Assembly (NCBI GenBank): GCA_022510505.1
Contig: JAFLTL010000013.1
Coordinates: 1 to 59,891, forward strand
DNA from: Muribaculaceae bacterium
Lineage (GTDB): Bacteria; Bacteroidota; Bacteroidia; Bacteroidales; Muribaculaceae
DNA length: 59,891 bases
Reading direction: 5' to 3'
Position numbers and translations under genes: made by a program. Of the stretch, positions 30,280-39,640 are shown piece by piece. The first letter of the stretch is position 1, and the number at the start of each line of letters is the position of its first letter. Below the pieces are notes generated by a model, which had not been told where the DNA came from, did no database searches, and was given only the letters and a program-made list of their open reading frames with translations.

Positions 30280-31047
30280 ATGTCCAAGCATCTCTTAACG
30301 GGCAATTTGCTGACTCTCGACAGAGGGAACAGCGCGTTGAAAGCCGATGTGTGGAAGGACGACACCATTGTCGAGACTGTGGTAATGCCACCCGCATGCA
30401 TCCGTCGGCAACTGAAGGCTCTGACCAATCGTCACGAGTTGGTTGGAGCTATGTACTGTTCCGTGACCGACAATGGAGATTATGTCAGGGAGATTCTGGA
30501 TGAGGCCGATGTCCCTCTGCACATCCTCACCCACGAGACTCCCGTGCCGCTCGAAATTGAGTATGGATCAAAGGGAACTCTCGGTGTCGACCGCATCGCC
30601 GGTTGCCTCGGCGCTATCTCCCTATTCCCCAACCGCGAACTGCTGGTTGTCGATCTCGGAACGGCAATTACCTACGACCGGGTGACGGCCTCAGGACGTT
30701 TCCTCGGAGGTAACATCGCCCCGGGCGTATCGCTGCGTCTGAAGGCTCTCAACGCTTTCACCGCCCGATTGCCTAAGGTTGAACTCGATGGCGACGTACC
30801 CGAATGGGGCTACGACACACCGACCGCCCTCCGGGCAGGAGCAATCAAGGGAATCGTGGGAGAAGTTTCCTACTATCGATCCCTCCTTCCACGAGGTGCT
30901 AAGGTAGTGCTGACCGGTGGCTCCGCCCCACGAATAGCCCCCCATCTGAAATTCAGCTACGTCATGGAACCCCATCTGGTCACAATCGGTCTGAAGACCT
31001 GCCTGGACTCTATTGTTGAAAATTTAACAACCGTCATAGTTCAATGA
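30280..31047 (+). CDS. coaX: Type III pantothenate kinase
   Basis: 255 residues from the ATG at 30280. The type III motifs are visible: LDRGNSALKADVW (phosphate loop), GVDRIAGCLGA (pantothenate region) and VVDLGTAITYD (ASKHA fold). It catalyses the first step of coenzyme A synthesis. It heads a plus-strand run and overlaps the next gene by ATGA. Confidence 0.93.
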   Translation: MSKHLLTGNLLTLDRGNSALKADVWKDDTIVETVVMPPACIRRQLKALTNRHELVGAMYCSVTDNGDYVREILDEADVPLHILTHETPVPLEIEYGSKGTLGVDRIAGCLGAISLFPNRELLVVDLGTAITYDRVTASGRFLGGNIAPGVSLRLKALNAFTARLPKVELDGDVPEWGYDTPTALRAGAIKGIVGEVSYYRSLLPRGAKVVLTGGSAPRIAPHLKFSYVMEPHLVTIGLKTCLDSIVENLTTVIVQ

Positions 31048-32282
31048 TGTCTATTAAACGTTCGATTTTTCTTTTGCTTGGTGTGTTCTCAGCTTTGGGT
31101 GCGTTCGCCCAGATGCCACAGACACCCTATTCACGATATGGCTACGGCGTCCTCGGCGACAATGCAACCTCAGCCCAAAGGGCAATGGGCGGCATCGGCT
31201 ACGCTATGAACTCGGGCCGACAAATTAATGTCATGAACCCGGCAAGCTACGCCGCTATCGACTCGCTCACGTTCCTCTTCGACATGGGAGTCGACATTAA
31301 CAACCTGTGGACCACTGAAGGCGACAACAAAGGAACAAAGATGGGAGGAGGACTGAACTACATAACCCTTCAGGTCCCGCTCACTCGCTACGGCGGAGCA
31401 AGCATAGGGTTCTTGCCCTATTCCACAGTGAACTATGCCTTCGGCGAAACTGTCAACAACGGACAGGCTGCCTATCAGGGTAGTGGCGGACTCAGTCAGC
31501 TCTACCTCGGACTCGCGGCTAAACCTTTTAAAGGATTCACTGCCGGATTGAACATCAGCTACCTCTTCGGCACACTCAAACATGACAATCTCGCCTACAC
31601 TACCACCGGCTCTATCAGCCTCTTCGAACGTGTGTTCGAAGTGCGCGACTACATGCTCCAGTTCGGACTGCAGTATTCCTATCAGATTAACCGACGGAAT
31701 CGACTGACTGCAGGTGTGACCTTCACCCCTGGAAAATCCTTCCACGGTCACAGCTTCGGTCTCCAGTTCGACCAGTCTTTCGACCAGTCTGCCGATACCA
31801 TTGGCTACACCTCAATGAAAGGAAAATACACCCAGCCTGCTTCGTGGGGCGCCGGTTTGAACTGGCAATGGAACGAACGGCTCATGATAGAGGGCGATTT
31901 CACCTATCAACCTTGGAGTAAAGCCAAGTATACGCCCTTCGAAGGATATGATGCCAACACTTTTGTCGACCGTTACAAAGTTTCTTTCGGATCACAATAT
32001 ATGGTCAACCCGCGAGGCTCCTACTCCCAGAGAATACAGTATCGTGCCGGAGTCTCCTTCTCGCGCGACTATTGGATGGTGCTTGGAAACACGGTCAGGG
32101 AATACAGTGTCTCGGCCGGTGTCGGACTCCCGGCCCCGGGTAACAAGACAATGATTAACCTGACTGTCGAATATCAGCACCGCCAGGGACATCCCCAGGC
32201 ACTGATTAAGGAAAAATACCTCTTCTTAACCCTTGGTGTTAATTTCAACGAACTGTGGTTCTGGCAGAACCGAATCAGATAA
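31044..32282 (+). CDS. Outer-membrane beta-barrel protein, FadL/OmpP1-like
   Basis: 412 residues with a signal peptide ending at FAQ (about 22). It continues with MPQTPYSRYGYGVLG and alternating amphipathic strands, and has NPASYAAIDSLTFLFDMG as seen in Bacteroidales FadL-like barrels. It ends in strand-like residues with a polar C-terminus. A gene of this type next to coaX and lptC is common in the order. The transported substrate is unknown. Confidence 0.75.
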   Translation: MMSIKRSIFLLLGVFSALGAFAQMPQTPYSRYGYGVLGDNATSAQRAMGGIGYAMNSGRQINVMNPASYAAIDSLTFLFDMGVDINNLWTTEGDNKGTKMGGGLNYITLQVPLTRYGGASIGFLPYSTVNYAFGETVNNGQAAYQGSGGLSQLYLGLAAKPFKGFTAGLNISYLFGTLKHDNLAYTTTGSISLFERVFEVRDYMLQFGLQYSYQINRRNRLTAGVTFTPGKSFHGHSFGLQFDQSFDQSADTIGYTSMKGKYTQPASWGAGLNWQWNERLMIEGDFTYQPWSKAKYTPFEGYDANTFVDRYKVSFGSQYMVNPRGSYSQRIQYRAGVSFSRDYWMVLGNTVREYSVSAGVGLPAPGNKTMINLTVEYQHRQGHPQALIKEKYLFLTLGVNFNELWFWQNRIR

Positions 32283-33013
32283 TGGGTGAGACGGAAATTC
32301 GTGGCCACCGACCTTCTTCCAACGGTCTTCGGGTTCTGATTCCTGCAGTTTTCGCCATCTTCTTCGCAGCGGTCCTTTGGTCATGCTCCGAAGAAAAAAC
32401 ATCAACTATCGAGGATGTCGACCCCGAGGTTTTTCCAACCATGAAAACTATCGATGTCTCGACCCTCATCTCCGATTCTGGCTACACCCGCTACCACGTG
32501 ACGGCCGACCTTTGGCTCATGTTCGACGATGCCGAGGAACCCCATTGGACTTTCCCCGACGGAATTTTCATGGAACGCTACAACGATTCCATGATAGTGG
32601 AATCCACTTTCCGTTCCGATTCTGCCACCTATCTCAGCCAAAAAAGAATATGGCAGTTTGACCGCGATGTCAGGATGCGTAACACCAATGGTGACCGGTT
32701 TGCTACCGAACAGCTCTTCTGGGACCAGCAGCAACAGAAGGTCTACTCCGATTCTTTCATTCACATCGAACGTTCCGACCGAACTCTCGAAGGCTACGGA
32801 TTCGTCTCTAACGAACAAATGACCGAATACACCATCATGAAGGTCTCGGGAATCTTCCCGACGCCACAGCGACGTCCCCGCTCCGAAGCCGACTCGATGG
32901 CGGTCGATTCCGTGTCTCCCGATACCGTGCCAGCCATAGTGGCACCCGTCGATTCTCTCCCCAAACCCGTCACTCCTTCCCGCCGACAACCGGCCCAACG
33001 CCGAAAGATATGA
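32282..33013 (+). CDS. lptC: LPS export protein LptC-like lipoprotein
   Basis: 243 residues from the ATG at 32282, overlapping the previous stop as TAATG. Lipobox VLWSC, then a stretched beta-jellyroll of LptC/LptA type with DSATYLSQKRIWQFDRDVRMRN and LFWDQQQQKVYSDSFIHIERSDRTLEGYGF (motif around residues 140-170). The tail (about 195-243) is Ser/Pro-rich and low in complexity. It is the periplasmic component of LPS export. It overlaps the next gene by 4 bases. Confidence 0.85.
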   Translation: MGETEIRGHRPSSNGLRVLIPAVFAIFFAAVLWSCSEEKTSTIEDVDPEVFPTMKTIDVSTLISDSGYTRYHVTADLWLMFDDAEEPHWTFPDGIFMERYNDSMIVESTFRSDSATYLSQKRIWQFDRDVRMRNTNGDRFATEQLFWDQQQQKVYSDSFIHIERSDRTLEGYGFVSNEQMTEYTIMKVSGIFPTPQRRPRSEADSMAVDSVSPDTVPAIVAPVDSLPKPVTPSRRQPAQRRKI

Positions 33014-34350
33014 ACTGGATCATCATTGTCATAGTGTCTCTTTTCTGCTCGGCTTTCTTCTCGGGAAGCGAGATTGCCTATGTCACCAGCGACCGCGTAA
33101 GGGCCGAGTTAGACGTAAAGAGAGGTGGATTGATAAGCCGCATTCTTAACATCTTCTACGACCGCAGCGACTTTTTCCTGACCACCATCCTTGTCGGAAA
33201 CAATGTCATGCTCGTAATCTACGGTATGGGAACCGCCGCCATTCTAAACGTATGGCTCATGTCGTTCATCGAAAGCGAGGCGCTCATTCTGATTATCTCA
33301 ACCCTAATTTCTACCGGAGTCATTCTGCTCGTTGGGGAGTTCTTCCCTAAACTCGTTTTCCGAATCAACCCCAACCACTCGCTCCGATTCCTCGCCATTC
33401 CGCTCTTCCCGGTCTATGTAGTTCTCTATCCCGTAACTCTTCTGGTAACATGGCTCTCACGCGCCCTGATGTTCATCTGCGGCATTAAAGGAACAAAGGA
33501 ACGTCACGACCTCCTCAGTATGGGCGACCTCAACGAATACATCGAACGGTCCATCGACGATAACGAGAAGAAAACCGAGATCGAGAACGAAGTCAAGATC
33601 TTCCACAACGCACTCGATTTTTCCACCAACCACCTTCGCGATTGCATGATTCCGCGAAACGAGATAAAAGGTGTCGACATCGACGAGACCAACATTGAGG
33701 AACTCGAGGAACTGTTCGTTCGAACCGGACGCTCTAAAGCCATTGTCTATAAAGGTGACATCGACAATATCTTAGGCTACCTCCATGTCAGTGAACTGTT
33801 CACCGCAACCGAGGAAGACTGGCGCGACCGGCTGAAACCGGTTCTCTTCGCGCCCGAGACACTCCTCTCCAATAAAATGATGCGCCGTCTTCTCGCCGAG
33901 AAAAAGTCACTGGCCATCGTGGTCGATGAATTCGGAGGAACCGCCGGGATGGTAACGCTCGAAGACCTTGTGGAGGAAATCCTGGGTGATATTCAGGATG
34001 AACATGACAATTCGGGACTCATAGCTCGTCAGCTTGAACCGGGTGTGTGGGAATTCTCAGCTCGAGCCGAGATAGAATATTTAAACGACAGTTTTGGACT
34101 CTATCTGCCCGAAAATGATGATTATCAAACTCTTGGAGGGTATATTCTGAATTCAACCGGTACAATTCCTGCTAAAGGGGAGACAATCCTCCTTCCTCCT
34201 TATCGCTTCGACATAATGGATAAGACAGCCAATCGCCTTGAACTCCTCCGGGTAACCATGATTGGCATTGCACAGGAGGAAGAACTGGAAAAAATTGCTG
34301 AACAGGAAGTACAGTCAAATAAATCTATCGATAACAACCAAACTGAATAA
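33010..34350 (+). CDS. CNNM/CBS-domain membrane protein, GldE-like
   Basis: 446 residues: a DUF21/CNNM membrane domain with about four segments (1-170), a pair of CBS domains (about 200-325) and a CorC/HlyC C-terminal domain (about 340-425). FGGTAGMVTLEDLVEEILG is diagnostic of this family. Bacteroidetes members are called GldE, but metal (magnesium/cobalt) efflux is the known function of CNNM relatives. Gliding is unlikely in a gut Bacteroidales. Confidence 0.9.
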   Translation: MNWIIIVIVSLFCSAFFSGSEIAYVTSDRVRAELDVKRGGLISRILNIFYDRSDFFLTTILVGNNVMLVIYGMGTAAILNVWLMSFIESEALILIISTLISTGVILLVGEFFPKLVFRINPNHSLRFLAIPLFPVYVVLYPVTLLVTWLSRALMFICGIKGTKERHDLLSMGDLNEYIERSIDDNEKKTEIENEVKIFHNALDFSTNHLRDCMIPRNEIKGVDIDETNIEELEELFVRTGRSKAIVYKGDIDNILGYLHVSELFTATEEDWRDRLKPVLFAPETLLSNKMMRRLLAEKKSLAIVVDEFGGTAGMVTLEDLVEEILGDIQDEHDNSGLIARQLEPGVWEFSARAEIEYLNDSFGLYLPENDDYQTLGGYILNSTGTIPAKGETILLPPYRFDIMDKTANRLELLRVTMIGIAQEEELEKIAEQEVQSNKSIDNNQTE

Positions 34351-34364
34351 AAATAGCGGTCAAA

Positions 34365-36266
34365 ATGAGAAAATGGAAAGTCGAGGACAGCAAGGAACTC
34401 TATAACATTCCCGGGTGGGGAAGAAACTACTTCTCAGTCAACGAAAAAGGTCATGTCATCGTGACTCCCCGTGAAGGATATGCGGCGGTAGACTTGCGTG
34501 AGGTTATGGATGAACTTCAGGTAAGAGATGTCACCGCACCTGTTCTGCTGCGTTTCCCCGATATTCTGAGCAACCGTGTCGAGAAAATCTCCAGTTGCTT
34601 CAAGGCCGCTGCCAAGGAATACGACTATCAGGGACAGAACTATATCATCTATCCCATTAAAGTCAACCAGATGCGACCCGTAGTTGAGGAAATCGTCAGC
34701 CACGGCAAAAAATATAACATCGGACTCGAAGCCGGCTCAAAACCCGAACTACATGCCGTCCTCGCCACCAATATTGTCGATGACGCTCTCATAATCTGCA
34801 ACGGCTACAAGGATGAGAACTACATCGAGCTCGCACTCCTCGCCCAGAAAATGGGACGTCGAATCTACCTCGTGGTCGAGAAACTCAACGAAATCAAACT
34901 GATTGCCGATGTCGCGAAACGGCTCAAGATTACCCCCAACCTCGGAATCCGAATCAAACTCTCGTCCTCCGGTTCCGGAAAATGGGAAGAGTCGGGTGGC
35001 GACCAGTCAAAATTCGGACTCAACAGCTCTGAACTCCTCATGGCGCTCGACATCCTCGAAAAACGCGAGATGACCGAAAGCCTCAAACTCATCCATTTCC
35101 ACATCGGATCCCAGATAACCAAAATCCGACGAATCAAAAACGCCCTCCGCGAAGCCATGCAGTTCTATGTCCAGCTCTCAAAGCTCGGCTACAACATCAA
35201 CTTCGTTGACATTGGCGGCGGACTCGGTGTCGACTACGACGGAACACGAAATTCAACCAGCGAGAGCTCCATGAACTATTCCATCCAGGAATATGCCAAC
35301 GATGCCGTCTCTTCGCTCGTAGATGCATGTGTCAAGAACCACCTTCCGCAGCCCTGCATCATCACCGAAAGCGGACGCTCTCTCTCGGCCCACCATTCCG
35401 TCCTCGTCTTCGATGTCCTCGAAACAACAACGCTCCCCATCTGGAAAGAGTCCGACGAACTTTCATCCGACGAACATGAGCTCGTGCGCGAACTCTACAA
35501 CATCTGGGACAAACTCGACAATGCCAGCCTCTTCGAAAGCTGGCACGATGCTCTGCAAATCCGCGAGGAGGCGCTCGACCTCTTCAACCTCGGATTGCTC
35601 GATCTCCGTAACCGGGCCATGATGGAAAAACTCTTCTGGTCCATCGCACGGGAAGTAGGGGAGATGGCCGCCTCCATGAAACATCCGCCCGAAGAGCTTA
35701 GGAAGATCTCCAAGATGATCCCCGACAAATACTTCTGCAACTTCTCCCTCTTCCAGTCGCTTCCCGATTCATGGGCTATCGACCAGATTTTCCCCATTAT
35801 CCCCATCCAGCGTCTCGACGAAAAACCAACCCGAACCGCAACCCTCCAGGACATGACCTGCGATAGTGACGGAAAAATCTGCAACTTCATCTCCGCTTCG
35901 GGAGGAACAGCCAACTCCATTCCAGTACATCCCCTGCGTGCGGGCGAACATTATTATATGGGTGTATTTCTTGTCGGTGCCTACCAGGAAATCCTCGGCG
36001 ACCTTCACAATCTCTTCGGCGACACCAACGCCGTCCACATCAGCGTCTACAAGGACCGCTATGAGATCGACCAGATAATCGACGGAGAAACCGTGGCCGA
36101 AGTTCTCGACTATGTCCAGTTCAACCCCAAGAAACTTGTCCGTAATGTCGAGACGTGGGTTACCTCCTGCATGAAGGCCGGAACCATCACCCCCAAGGAA
36201 GGACGCGAATTCCTCAGCAACTACCGCTCAGGCCTCTACGGCTACACCTATCTCGAGCGCGACTGA
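34365..36266 (+). CDS. speA: Biosynthetic arginine decarboxylase
   Basis: 633 residues, full length for the SpeA family (fold III PLP barrel with four-helix insertion). The PLP lysine is K99 in IYPIKVNQ, with HFHIGSQ and GGGLGVDYDGT downstream. It converts arginine to agmatine, the first step of polyamine synthesis in this order. It starts 14 bases after the CNNM gene and its TGA overlaps the truA ATG. Confidence 0.96.
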   Translation: MRKWKVEDSKELYNIPGWGRNYFSVNEKGHVIVTPREGYAAVDLREVMDELQVRDVTAPVLLRFPDILSNRVEKISSCFKAAAKEYDYQGQNYIIYPIKVNQMRPVVEEIVSHGKKYNIGLEAGSKPELHAVLATNIVDDALIICNGYKDENYIELALLAQKMGRRIYLVVEKLNEIKLIADVAKRLKITPNLGIRIKLSSSGSGKWEESGGDQSKFGLNSSELLMALDILEKREMTESLKLIHFHIGSQITKIRRIKNALREAMQFYVQLSKLGYNINFVDIGGGLGVDYDGTRNSTSESSMNYSIQEYANDAVSSLVDACVKNHLPQPCIITESGRSLSAHHSVLVFDVLETTTLPIWKESDELSSDEHELVRELYNIWDKLDNASLFESWHDALQIREEALDLFNLGLLDLRNRAMMEKLFWSIAREVGEMAASMKHPPEELRKISKMIPDKYFCNFSLFQSLPDSWAIDQIFPIIPIQRLDEKPTRTATLQDMTCDSDGKICNFISASGGTANSIPVHPLRAGEHYYMGVFLVGAYQEILGDLHNLFGDTNAVHISVYKDRYEIDQIIDGETVAEVLDYVQFNPKKLVRNVETWVTSCMKAGTITPKEGREFLSNYRSGLYGYTYLERD

Positions 36267-37015
36267 TGCGTTATTTCCTACACTTAGCCTATAACGGACT
36301 GAACTACCATGGCTGGCAGCGTCAGCCGGGCGCCATCTCCGTCCAGGAGAAAATCGAGGACGGCCTCGCGCTTCTTCTCCGTCACCCGGTCAGCCTCGTA
36401 GGCGCAGGTCGCACCGATGCCGGTGTCAACGCCGCCATGATGATCGCCCATTTCGACACCGCTGTCCCTATCCCCGATAAAAACCGTTTCCTCGCCTCGC
36501 TCAACGGCATTGTCGACCCATTCAACATCGCTTTCTACGACCTCTTCCCGGTCTCCGACAATGCCCACGCCCGCTTCGATGCCGTCGACCGCACCTATCG
36601 CTACTATGTTCACATCCGTCGGTCCCCCTTCCTCTATCCCTACAGTCTGCAAGTACCTCCCACCGTCGATTTCGACCTGATGAATGAGGCGGCAAAAATT
36701 CTGCTGGAAGTTGACGACTTCACCTCCTTCGCCAAACTCCATTCCGACGTCAAGACCAACATCTGCCACGTCACTTCGGCCCGTTGGGAGCCATATCCAG
36801 CCGACCCCTCCCGCTACTACTTCGAGATAACCGCCAACCGCTTCCTGCGCAACATGGTCCGCGCCGTCACCGGTACCCTCCTCGAGATAGGTCGCGGCAA
36901 AATGACACTCGACCGCTTCCGCCAGGTCATCGACCAAAAAAACCGCTCCGCCGCCGGCACCTCCCTTCCCCCCTCCCCCCTCTTCCTCCACCACATCACC
37001 TATAATTATATATAG
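36266..37015 (+). CDS. truA: tRNA pseudouridine(38-40) synthase
   Basis: 249 residues from the ATG at 36266, within the TGATG overlap with speA. The catalytic Asp is D51 in GAGRTDAGVNA, and NRFLRNMVRAVTGTLLEIG is the conserved C-terminal motif. It modifies the anticodon arm of tRNAs. It is the last housekeeping gene before the accessory island; the stop is followed at once by repeat-like sequence. A long open frame on the opposite strand is a codon-bias shadow. Confidence 0.95.
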   Translation: MRYFLHLAYNGLNYHGWQRQPGAISVQEKIEDGLALLLRHPVSLVGAGRTDAGVNAAMMIAHFDTAVPIPDKNRFLASLNGIVDPFNIAFYDLFPVSDNAHARFDAVDRTYRYYVHIRRSPFLYPYSLQVPPTVDFDLMNEAAKILLEVDDFTSFAKLHSDVKTNICHVTSARWEPYPADPSRYYFEITANRFLRNMVRAVTGTLLEIGRGKMTLDRFRQVIDQKNRSAAGTSLPPSPLFLHHITYNYI

Positions 37016-37270
37016 AGTCGTCGAGTCGTCAAGTCATCAGGTCTGTCTTGTAGAGTTGCCGGAGGCAACTCCATTACATAACCGCGTACGCATGCTCAGA
37101 AGGCTCAAGTGGTGATGAAGTCTCGCGGTTTATCCGCGAAGAAAGCGCGAAATTTCGTTTCGCAGAAGCCTCGACGAAGTCGCAGACGGCATTCGGCACC
37201 GCCGAATAGACACCTCGACAACCTGAAAACCTGAAATCCCGACAACCTGACAACCACACCTTCGGTAATG
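37016..37270. repeat. Hairpin array A
   Basis: Non-coding. It opens with repeats of GTCGTC/AAGTC, then hairpin GAGTTGCC-GGA-GGCAACTC (37053-37071). Further units are TCGCGG-TTTAT-CCGCGA, GCGAAA-TTTCG-TTTCGC, CGAC-GAA-GTCG and ATTCGGC-ACC-GCCGAAT (37191-37207). It closes with a CGACAACCTGA/AACCTGAAA word repeat (about 37211-37255). Stems differ between units while loop size stays at 3-5 bases. Confidence 0.75.
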
Positions 37271-37279
37271 CCTACGACT

Positions 37280-37311
37280 TTTGTATACATAGTATATATT
37301 TTATATATTTG
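37280..37311 (+). promoter_or_regulatory. Promoter of the toxin-antitoxin operon
   Basis: TTTG (37280-37283), a 20-base spacer and TATATTTG (37304-37311): a full match to the Bacteroidetes vegetative promoter consensus. The start site should be near 37318, about 18 bases before the antitoxin ATG. The AT-rich spacer holds a GTATAC core where the antitoxin could bind; that is inference. Confidence 0.75.
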
Positions 37312-37335
37312 CAAAAACATTATTACAAGAACAAT

Positions 37336-37605
37336 ATGAAAACCACAACACTGTCAACTCCTGTACATCGCAAATTAATAGACATTCCCGAGGATACTTT
37401 TCGTTCGCTCTCTGTTAAGGCTGCACTTGCAGGCATCAGTCTCAAGAAACTTATTGAAAACCTCTTGGACCGCGAAGCCGAAGAAACCGACGATGTAGAA
37501 ACCTATAGGATGATGATTAAAAACCGTCCTGAAGGGAAAGTCCTCCTGTCCGACAAAGAGCAGGAAGCGTTTGAGCAGAAATTCCGATTGGGACAATATC
37601 GATGA
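37336..37605 (+). CDS. Antitoxin-like protein of a RelBE/ParDE-type pair
   Basis: 89 residues from the ATG at 37336 (MKTTTLST); an upstream TTG is within the promoter and is unlikely as a start. The N-terminal half looks like a ribbon-helix-helix or RelB-type DNA-binding region (DTFRSLSVKAALAGISLKKL). The C-terminal half is acidic and helical, as expected for toxin neutralisation. The stop overlaps the toxin start by 4 bases. Confidence 0.75.
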   Translation: MKTTTLSTPVHRKLIDIPEDTFRSLSVKAALAGISLKKLIENLLDREAEETDDVETYRMMIKNRPEGKVLLSDKEQEAFEQKFRLGQYR

Positions 37606-37904
37606 AAGTCCGATTTTCCAGGGAATTCGCCAAGGCCTTTTCCAAATTGTCTGGGAAAATGCTTGAGTCGGCCCGAAGAGCAGTAAATGAAGTTATAGAT
37701 GCCACTTCCTTGGATGACATAACTGACTGCAAGAAACTTGTTGGAATGAATAACGTGTATAGGATAAGAATAGGAAATAAGAGAGCATTCTTTGTCCTTC
37801 ACGTCTTCATAGATGATGAGTTCATTGTATTTGAATATTTGGTAAATAGGGGAGAGGCCTATACTGCCGAAATGAACAAGAAACTCCGCAAAAAAGATAC
37901 ATGA
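37602..37904 (+). CDS. RelE/ParE-superfamily toxin-like protein
   Basis: 100 residues, the size and fold pattern of RelE/ParE toxins: KVRFSREFAKAFSKLS (strand-helix hairpin), then CKKLVGMNNVYRIRIGNKRAFFVLHVFIDDEFIVFEYLVNRGEAY, with the basic R-I-x-x-G-x-x-R strand. RelE-type mRNA cleavage or ParE-type gyrase poisoning cannot be told apart here. It is coupled to the antitoxin by ATGA. It probably stabilises the island or acts in phage defence. Confidence 0.78.
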   Translation: MKVRFSREFAKAFSKLSGKMLESARRAVNEVIDATSLDDITDCKKLVGMNNVYRIRIGNKRAFFVLHVFIDDEFIVFEYLVNRGEAYTAEMNKKLRKKDT

Positions 37905-38165
37905 AATTTCGCCTCCGGCGAAGTCTTCGAGTTTTCAGGTTTTCGAGTCACTCGTTTTCATAGTATTGATATTATATAAGTGGGTATCTCCACGAATATA
38001 GTAATTATTAATGTTTTGAAAAGCAATAGGTTTGTACATTCTGTGACCTTTTGCAACACCTTCCATTCGACATAGCCGAATGTACTCATGGGCTCTTGAA
38101 ATCGCGACAAAGTCGCAGAGGGCTTTCAGCTTAGCTGAAAAGAAGGCACGTTGAAAAGCAACGAT
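37905..38165. repeat. Hairpin array B
   Basis: Non-coding. It begins after the toxin stop with TTCGCC-TCC-GGCGAA, then a less structured stretch. From 38064 it contains CATTCG-ACATAG-CCGAATG, GCGAC-AAA-GTCGC (38104-38116), TTTCAGC-TTA-GCTGAAA (38124-38140) and CGTTG-AAAAG-CAACG. A 23-bp segment (38069-38091) is identical to 40263-40285, and 38104-38144 matches 40601-40641 at 38 of 41 bases. Confidence 0.75.
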
Positions 38166-38170
38166 GATAA

Positions 38171-38230
38171 TTCAAAATTATTCCGATAATAGAAAATTTT
38201 CATATATCGTCGGAATAATTTAATTTTGAA
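38171..38230 (+). promoter_or_regulatory. Promoter with overlapping dyad, ATPase-nuclease operon
   Basis: TTTT (38197-38200), 20 bases, TAATTTTG (38221-38228), an exact -7 match. An interrupted inverted repeat overlaps it: TTATTCCGA (38178-38186) against TCGGAATAA (38210-38218), with outer TTCAAAA/TTTTGAA. The arrangement suggests repression by a dimeric regulator. Confidence 0.6.
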
Positions 38231-38263
38231 AATCATTCCACAACAACACTTTCACGGGAACCA

Positions 38264-39640
38264 ATGAAAATCAAAATTGAAAACTTGGGCGCTGTTTACC
38301 GCGGGGAACTTGACATGTCAAAACCACTTATCATTATGTGCGGTCCGAACAGCACCGGTAAAACCTATGTTTCCCACATCCTCTATTCATTGTATTTCAA
38401 TAAATACCGAATATCACCCAATTGTTTCACTGTTCTATTAAAAGAACTTGATGTAAATGGCCGTGCACAGTTGAAAAAAGAATATCTCGACGAATTCCTG
38501 GAAGCCGAAATCAATGTGATTAAGAACTTTCTCGATTCCGTGTTCGGTATTTCCGAAGATGAGAAAAAACGATTGTTCCGCAATTTCCGTTTGACCCTGT
38601 CACTAGATGATAAGAACTACAAACAAGTCTGCGAGAAAAAATTCGCCTGCTCCCTCGGAATTTACGAGGGTCAAGTGCGACTGAAGAAGGAGGCCGGTTC
38701 CGACGAAATTGTATTTGAAAACCAAACCGGCAATCAATCCCTGAAATTGGAAAGTCTTCCTTTTGGAGAATTTTTGATTTACAATCTACTCCACGACTGC
38801 GCATTTTATCCGGTTAACAACGTCAGGATGTTGACAGTAGAGAGAAACTCCATCTACACCTTCAGTAAAGAACTCTCTTTAAGTAGAAACGAACTGATTG
38901 ACCGGTTACAGGATGCCGGGAACGGCAAACTTGACGTGATGGATATTCTTGGGCAGGAATCCAAGCGCTATCCAATGGCTATTCGCGAAAGCTTGAAAAT
39001 AGCCAATGACTTGGAAAACCTTCAGAAATACAAAAGTGATTTCACCGCTTATGCCGAACAATTAGAGAAAGATATTCTTCAGGGAAAACTTCTAATAAAC
39101 AAATACGGTTCCGTTGAATTCCAACCCGAAACCAATACAAAAACAGTTCGTCGGTTGCAAATTCACATGTCTTCATCAATTGTGAAGACGCTGACCTCAT
39201 TGATTCTTTACCTCAAACACCTTGCTCGCAAAGGTGACCTCCTTATAATCGATGAACCTGAAATGAATCTTCATCCCAACAATCAGATTCTTTTGGCACG
39301 AATATTTGCTCGTTTGGTCAATCATGGACTTAGGTTGGTCATCAGTACCCATAGCGACTACATCATTCGTGAATTCAACAACCTGATTATGGCCCATGAG
39401 ATGGCGAGTGATTCAAAACTTTCCAATATTTCCGTCACTTATGACAAAACTGAACTCCTTGACCGAAAGAAACTCGAGGTAGTCTATTTCAGCCCACTCC
39501 CATCAAACAATAAGAAAACAGTTATGAAATCGGTTGAAGTTACCCGATATGGGTTCAACGTTTCATCGATTGATGACACTATAAATCACCAGAACGAAGT
39601 CTCCGACAGCCTTTACGAATATCTGCGCTACGGTCTATGA
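38264..39640 (+). CDS. AAA/ABC-type ATPase, candidate defence component
   Basis: 458 residues. Walker A GPNSTGKT at 27-34, Walker B LLIIDE at 326-331, and H363 in ISTHSDYI as the switch His, with the ATPase halves split by a helical insertion (about 60-290). This is the architecture of single-chain ABC-like ATPases in OLD, Septu, PARIS and related defence systems. No TOPRIM nuclease domain is fused. It overlaps the next gene by ATGA, so the two proteins probably form one complex. Its own promoter and the array-bounded location support a mobile or defence role; function is inferred. Confidence 0.8.
   Translation: MKIKIENLGAVYRGELDMSKPLIIMCGPNSTGKTYVSHILYSLYFNKYRISPNCFTVLLKELDVNGRAQLKKEYLDEFLEAEINVIKNFLDSVFGISEDEKKRLFRNFRLTLSLDDKNYKQVCEKKFACSLGIYEGQVRLKKEAGSDEIVFENQTGNQSLKLESLPFGEFLIYNLLHDCAFYPVNNVRMLTVERNSIYTFSKELSLSRNELIDRLQDAGNGKLDVMDILGQESKRYPMAIRESLKIANDLENLQKYKSDFTAYAEQLEKDILQGKLLINKYGSVEFQPETNTKTVRRLQIHMSSSIVKTLTSLILYLKHLARKGDLLIIDEPEMNLHPNNQILLARIFARLVNHGLRLVISTHSDYIIREFNNLIMAHEMASDSKLSNISVTYDKTELLDRKKLEVVYFSPLPSNNKKTVMKSVEVTRYGFNVSSIDDTINHQNEVSDSLYEYLRYGL

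Noticed and set aside
31170..32998. Long minus-strand frames opposite the outer-membrane protein and lptC
   Set aside because: Composition is that of reverse-complement shadows, and the plus-strand genes form a coupled series with 4-base overlaps.
36284..36994. 236-codon minus-strand frame opposite truA
   Set aside because: It is glycine/glutamate-rich and mirrors the truA codon pattern; truA has all its motifs on the plus strand.
37309..37335. TTG start giving a longer antitoxin
   Set aside because: The TTG is the last part of the -7 box TATATTTG and would precede the transcription start.
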